DNA of 64,000 bases from Nansenia antarctica (Eukaryota; Chordata; Actinopteri; Argentiniformes; Microstomatidae): contig OZ022339.1 of the NCBI GenBank assembly GCA_963989245.1, forward strand, positions 89,369,258 to 89,433,257. Direction: 5' to 3'. The notes beneath the pieces were generated by a model. It searched no databases, was not told where the DNA came from, and saw only the letters and a program-made list of their open reading frames with translations. Made by a program: the position numbers and the translations under genes. Of the stretch, positions 62,601 to 64,000 are shown piece after piece; within the stretch, counting starts at the first letter, position 1, and the number at the start of each line of letters is the position of its first letter.

Positions 62601-64000
62601 TCCTGACTGAATAAAGATACAACATTTTAAAAAATGTATCGTCACCGACCTCCAGCGCTCTCAGGTTGTTGGCCTCCGTGTCTCCGTCCGTCTCCAGGTC
62701 TGAGTCGTCTCCTGAGTTGACTGAGGACATGTCCGGGCTCCTCTCTGACTGGGACAGGCTGTCCCCCCCCGGGGTCTGCCCCCCCCCGCCCCCGGCTCCC
62801 AGCTCCCTGAGGAAGGGGCAGTCGCCCGTGCTGGACGTCAGGTCCAGCTGCTTCAGCCAGTGGAAGTCCGCCGCCTTCCTCAGGCCGGGCTGGTCCAGGG
62901 GGGAGGCCAGGGGGATGGGGGAGGCCAGGGGGGAGTCCAGTGGGGCCAGGGGGAGCTGCGTCTCCTCGGACTGCGAAGGCCAGAAGCCCTTGGCGAGATG
63001 CTCCGCCACCTCCCTCTCCACTACGCTCCTCTCCCCGTACCCTCCCTCCTCGTAGTTCAGGCTAGCGAGCGTGGGGTCGTTGAGACCGACAGCAGCTACA
63101 CCCCCACCCCCCCCGTCCAGACCAGCCGCCTCTCCCGTCGGCTCTAAGAACTCCGTCCCGTCAACCCCCACCCCCCCTGAGGTGTTCAGCGGACAGACGC
63201 TCTCAGCCATCATCAGCTCCCCGACCGACCGATCCAACCGCCGTTCTCCAACTGCCGCCTCGACTACGAGGTCGGCTTTGCTCGCGCTGTCAGGAGACGG
63301 AGACGGCAGGTCACACGACAGGGAGCAGTCGATCATACTGATATCACTCTGGTCGTACACCCCCCCTCCACCCCCCATCACTCCCCCCCCCAGCTCTAAG
63401 ATGTCCCTGTGGGAGAACCCCTGAGGGGAGGAGGAGTCGACCGTGTCGTGGTGTCGCTGATGTTCTGGGCACGGCAGAGACATGACAGGACACACGCCGC
63501 TGGACGTCAGCCCGTCTGACGAGGGCGGCATTTGCGGGCCGCAGTTCTGTAAACAGAACTGCTCTTGTTGCCCGCCGTTGCTGCTGCTGTTGACCCCCAC
63601 CGCGGCGTCCTCCTGTGGGTTTGCGGGACATTGGAGGGACGGGAAGTCCAGTTGAAGTTGAACGTTGTTTCCTCCTGAAAGCACCGAGCCGCCGGTGTGA
63701 CTGTGTGTTGACGACTCTGGGGGTTTCTCTGTGGGGGCGGGGCTGACGTTGACATTTGAACACTGTGCCACTGTGACGGTGTCATTTCCTGTTGTCTGAC
63801 CTGTTGCATTCTGGGGCTCTGCCTCAGGAGGCTGGGCTCTGTCTGTGTGGTCTCTGTCGGTAGTGGGGGGGTCTAGACTGACAGGGGGGGGCGGCCGGCC
63901 CGTGCAGCAGTCCCTCCTCCTGACCTGGGCGGTTCTTCCGCTGTCGCGGAACCGGGGGATGAGGAAGTCGAAGCAGGCCGACTCCAGGTTGTGGAACCCC
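59139..64000 (-). CDS. bach1: BACH1 transcriptional repressor (5' part outside window)
   Basis: BTB-bZIP (CNC family) nuclear repressor that pairs with small Maf proteins at MARE/ARE sites and is released by heme. Three exons are visible on the minus strand: 62650-64000 (partial), 62222-62428 and 59139-59606; 674 residues in frame (450+69+155). N-terminal to C-terminal: BTB end FHNLESACFDFLIPRF, long acidic/Ser-rich linker, RSSVEREVAEHLAKGFW (nearly identical to mammals), bZIP basic region RRRSKNRVAAQRCRKRKL, leucine zipper, C-terminal tail. Most of the BTB domain lies beyond base 64000. Convergent with grik1, as in mammals. Confidence 0.95.
59626..59806 (+). repeat. Interspersed repeat family A, truncated copy 4
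   Basis: AAATGGTAAATGGACTGCAC to GTCTTGCCCAAGGACA. It starts about 18 nt from the bach1 last-exon acceptor, so the repeat supplies the branch-point region on the minus strand. Confidence 0.85.
59808..59866 (-). repeat. S1 element end fragment
   Basis: AAAGAAAAGTCTGATCATTA then CATCAGATACCGACATGAGG is the inverse of the S1 left end (36815-36860). It abuts the truncated family A copy directly. Confidence 0.7.
59869..59958 (-). repeat. bach1 zipper-exon donor minisatellite, distal part
   Basis: Two units on the minus strand, each with CAGACTGAGATTAACTCTCT then GGTATGT, like the exon end at 62222. Separated from the main array by the hAT insertion. Confidence 0.92.
60418..60515 (+). pseudogene. 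N-terminal fragment of a hAT-type transposase
   Basis: MDGFFKKKDVPDTSNIAEA resembles the short basic M-(D/E)-(R/G)-F-(F/L)-K-K start of many fish hAT transposases. It is cut off by the nested LINE piece, and no catalytic domain remains. Confidence 0.5.
60516..60966 (-). pseudogene. LINE endonuclease fragment nested in the hAT element
   Basis: Minus strand, two frames: AAVIVLGDFNHTN (APE GDFN motif), then LPNYKQQVSCPSRGANILDH, INEAYRSFPRAPLGRSDHAM and LLLVPKY. Equivalent to the missing 5' domain of LINEs like the one at 37581. GRSDH is conserved. Confidence 0.75.
60988..61655 (+). repeat. 66-bp minisatellite, about 10 copies
   Basis: Unit TTAGCTATAGCAGCTAGGTA, ACATTAGTCCTGTATCAGAG and TTGTGTTGTTGGGTCTTGTA with GCAGGG; period 66 (61127 to 61193), with a GGG/T insertion in some units. 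Inside the hAT element. Confidence 0.93.
62023..62221 (-). repeat. bach1 zipper-exon donor minisatellite, proximal part
   Basis: Five intronic units of 37-39 nt next to the real exon end, each carrying ACAAACTACAGACTGAGATT-like exon sequence and the CTCTG|GTATGT donor. The two units nearest the exon are exactly 39 nt and keep the frame; the third has a TAG. Confidence 0.95.
62222..62428 (-). CDS. bach1: bach1 bZIP exon
   Basis: Minus-strand acceptor TTCTTCTCCAG, donor CTG|GTATGT. 69 codons: VQLPFPVEQISSLSRSAFQQ, LLRRQHLTPDQLDLVHDVRR, RSKNRVAAQRCRKRKLDSIH and KLQTEINSL. The NxxAAxxCR DNA-contact signature is intact (NRVAAQRCR). Phase 0 at both ends. Confidence 0.96.
62510..62562 (-). repeat. 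SINE tail fragment
   Basis: GTGGGGCAGTCCCACTCATA matches the 3' end of the SINE at 28515-28550 in reverse. In the bach1 intron between the linker and bZIP exons. Confidence 0.6.
62650..64000 (-). CDS. bach1: bach1 large exon (BTB end to linker), partial
   Basis: Open in one frame from base 63999 to the donor GAG|GTCGGT at 62650: 450 codons, GC-rich. It starts inside the BTB C-terminus (GFHNLESACFDFLIPRFRD). Cys-Pro pairs, candidate heme-regulatory motifs, occur in LQCPANP, GVCPVM, LPCPEH, SVCPLN and GDCPFL; the last aligns with human VNCPFI. The position of human SECPWLG reads DFHWLKQ, without Cys-Pro. Ends LRALE, joining VQLPF of the next exon. Confidence 0.94.

Noticed and set aside
63769..63771. 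Start of bach1 at GTG 63771
   Set aside because: The frame is open upstream to the window edge and includes BTB-end homology; GTG is an internal Val codon.

Overview
The window is vertebrate, almost certainly ray-finned fish, nuclear DNA. It has spliced genes with GT/AG introns, two claudins, a kainate receptor and a BACH1 gene, and repeats typical of teleosts: tRNA-derived SINEs, L2/CR1-like LINE tails, hAT elements, many TIR MITEs and very long minisatellites. The gene order cldn8-like(+), cldn8-like(+), grik1(+), bach1(-) matches the mammalian CLDN8/CLDN17-GRIK1-BACH1 block of human 21q21-q22 in relative order and orientation (established knowledge). Species and paralogue suffixes (a/b) cannot be set from the sequence alone.

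Layout. 1-2.4 kb: repeats. 2440-3210 and 6988-8154: two intronless claudin genes; the second has an unusually long cytoplasmic tail. 9.0-14.5 kb: an old DNA transposon of about 5.5 kb with a broken transposase-like reading frame on the minus strand and a LINE fragment nested in it. 15844-48930: grik1, 14 core coding exons plus a 42-nt cassette exon. Intron 1 (16.6 kb) is mostly a 32-bp minisatellite (18.0-20.7 kb) and a roughly 6.3-kb GTAAGT-rich minisatellite (21.5-27.9 kb) split by a 650-bp hAT-type element with a perfect 8-bp target duplication. 49-59 kb: gene-free, with two copies of a minisatellite-carrying TIR family and several MITEs. 59139-64000: the 3' three coding exons of bach1 on the minus strand, running off the right edge before most of the BTB domain. 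A 2.06-kb hAT element lies in the last intron.

The most notable pattern is at exon-intron borders. Three separate minisatellites are built from a junction, part exon and part intron, so they multiply a splice site: the 5' splice site after grik1 exon 5 (71 bp x4), the 3' splice site before grik1 exon 6 (26-30 bp, about 23 copies, split by a 2.6-kb LINE), and the 5' splice site inside the leucine zipper of bach1 (38-39 bp x8, split by the hAT element). In bach1 the nearest units stay in frame and would add 13 or 26 residues to the zipper. Several dispersed repeats also end within 12-50 nt of splice sites. Whether the extra sites are used cannot be told from sequence; RNA data would decide.

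The genes share a locus rather than a pathway: claudins form paracellular seals in epithelia, GluK1 is a glutamate-gated channel at synapses, and BACH1 is a heme-responsive transcriptional repressor.
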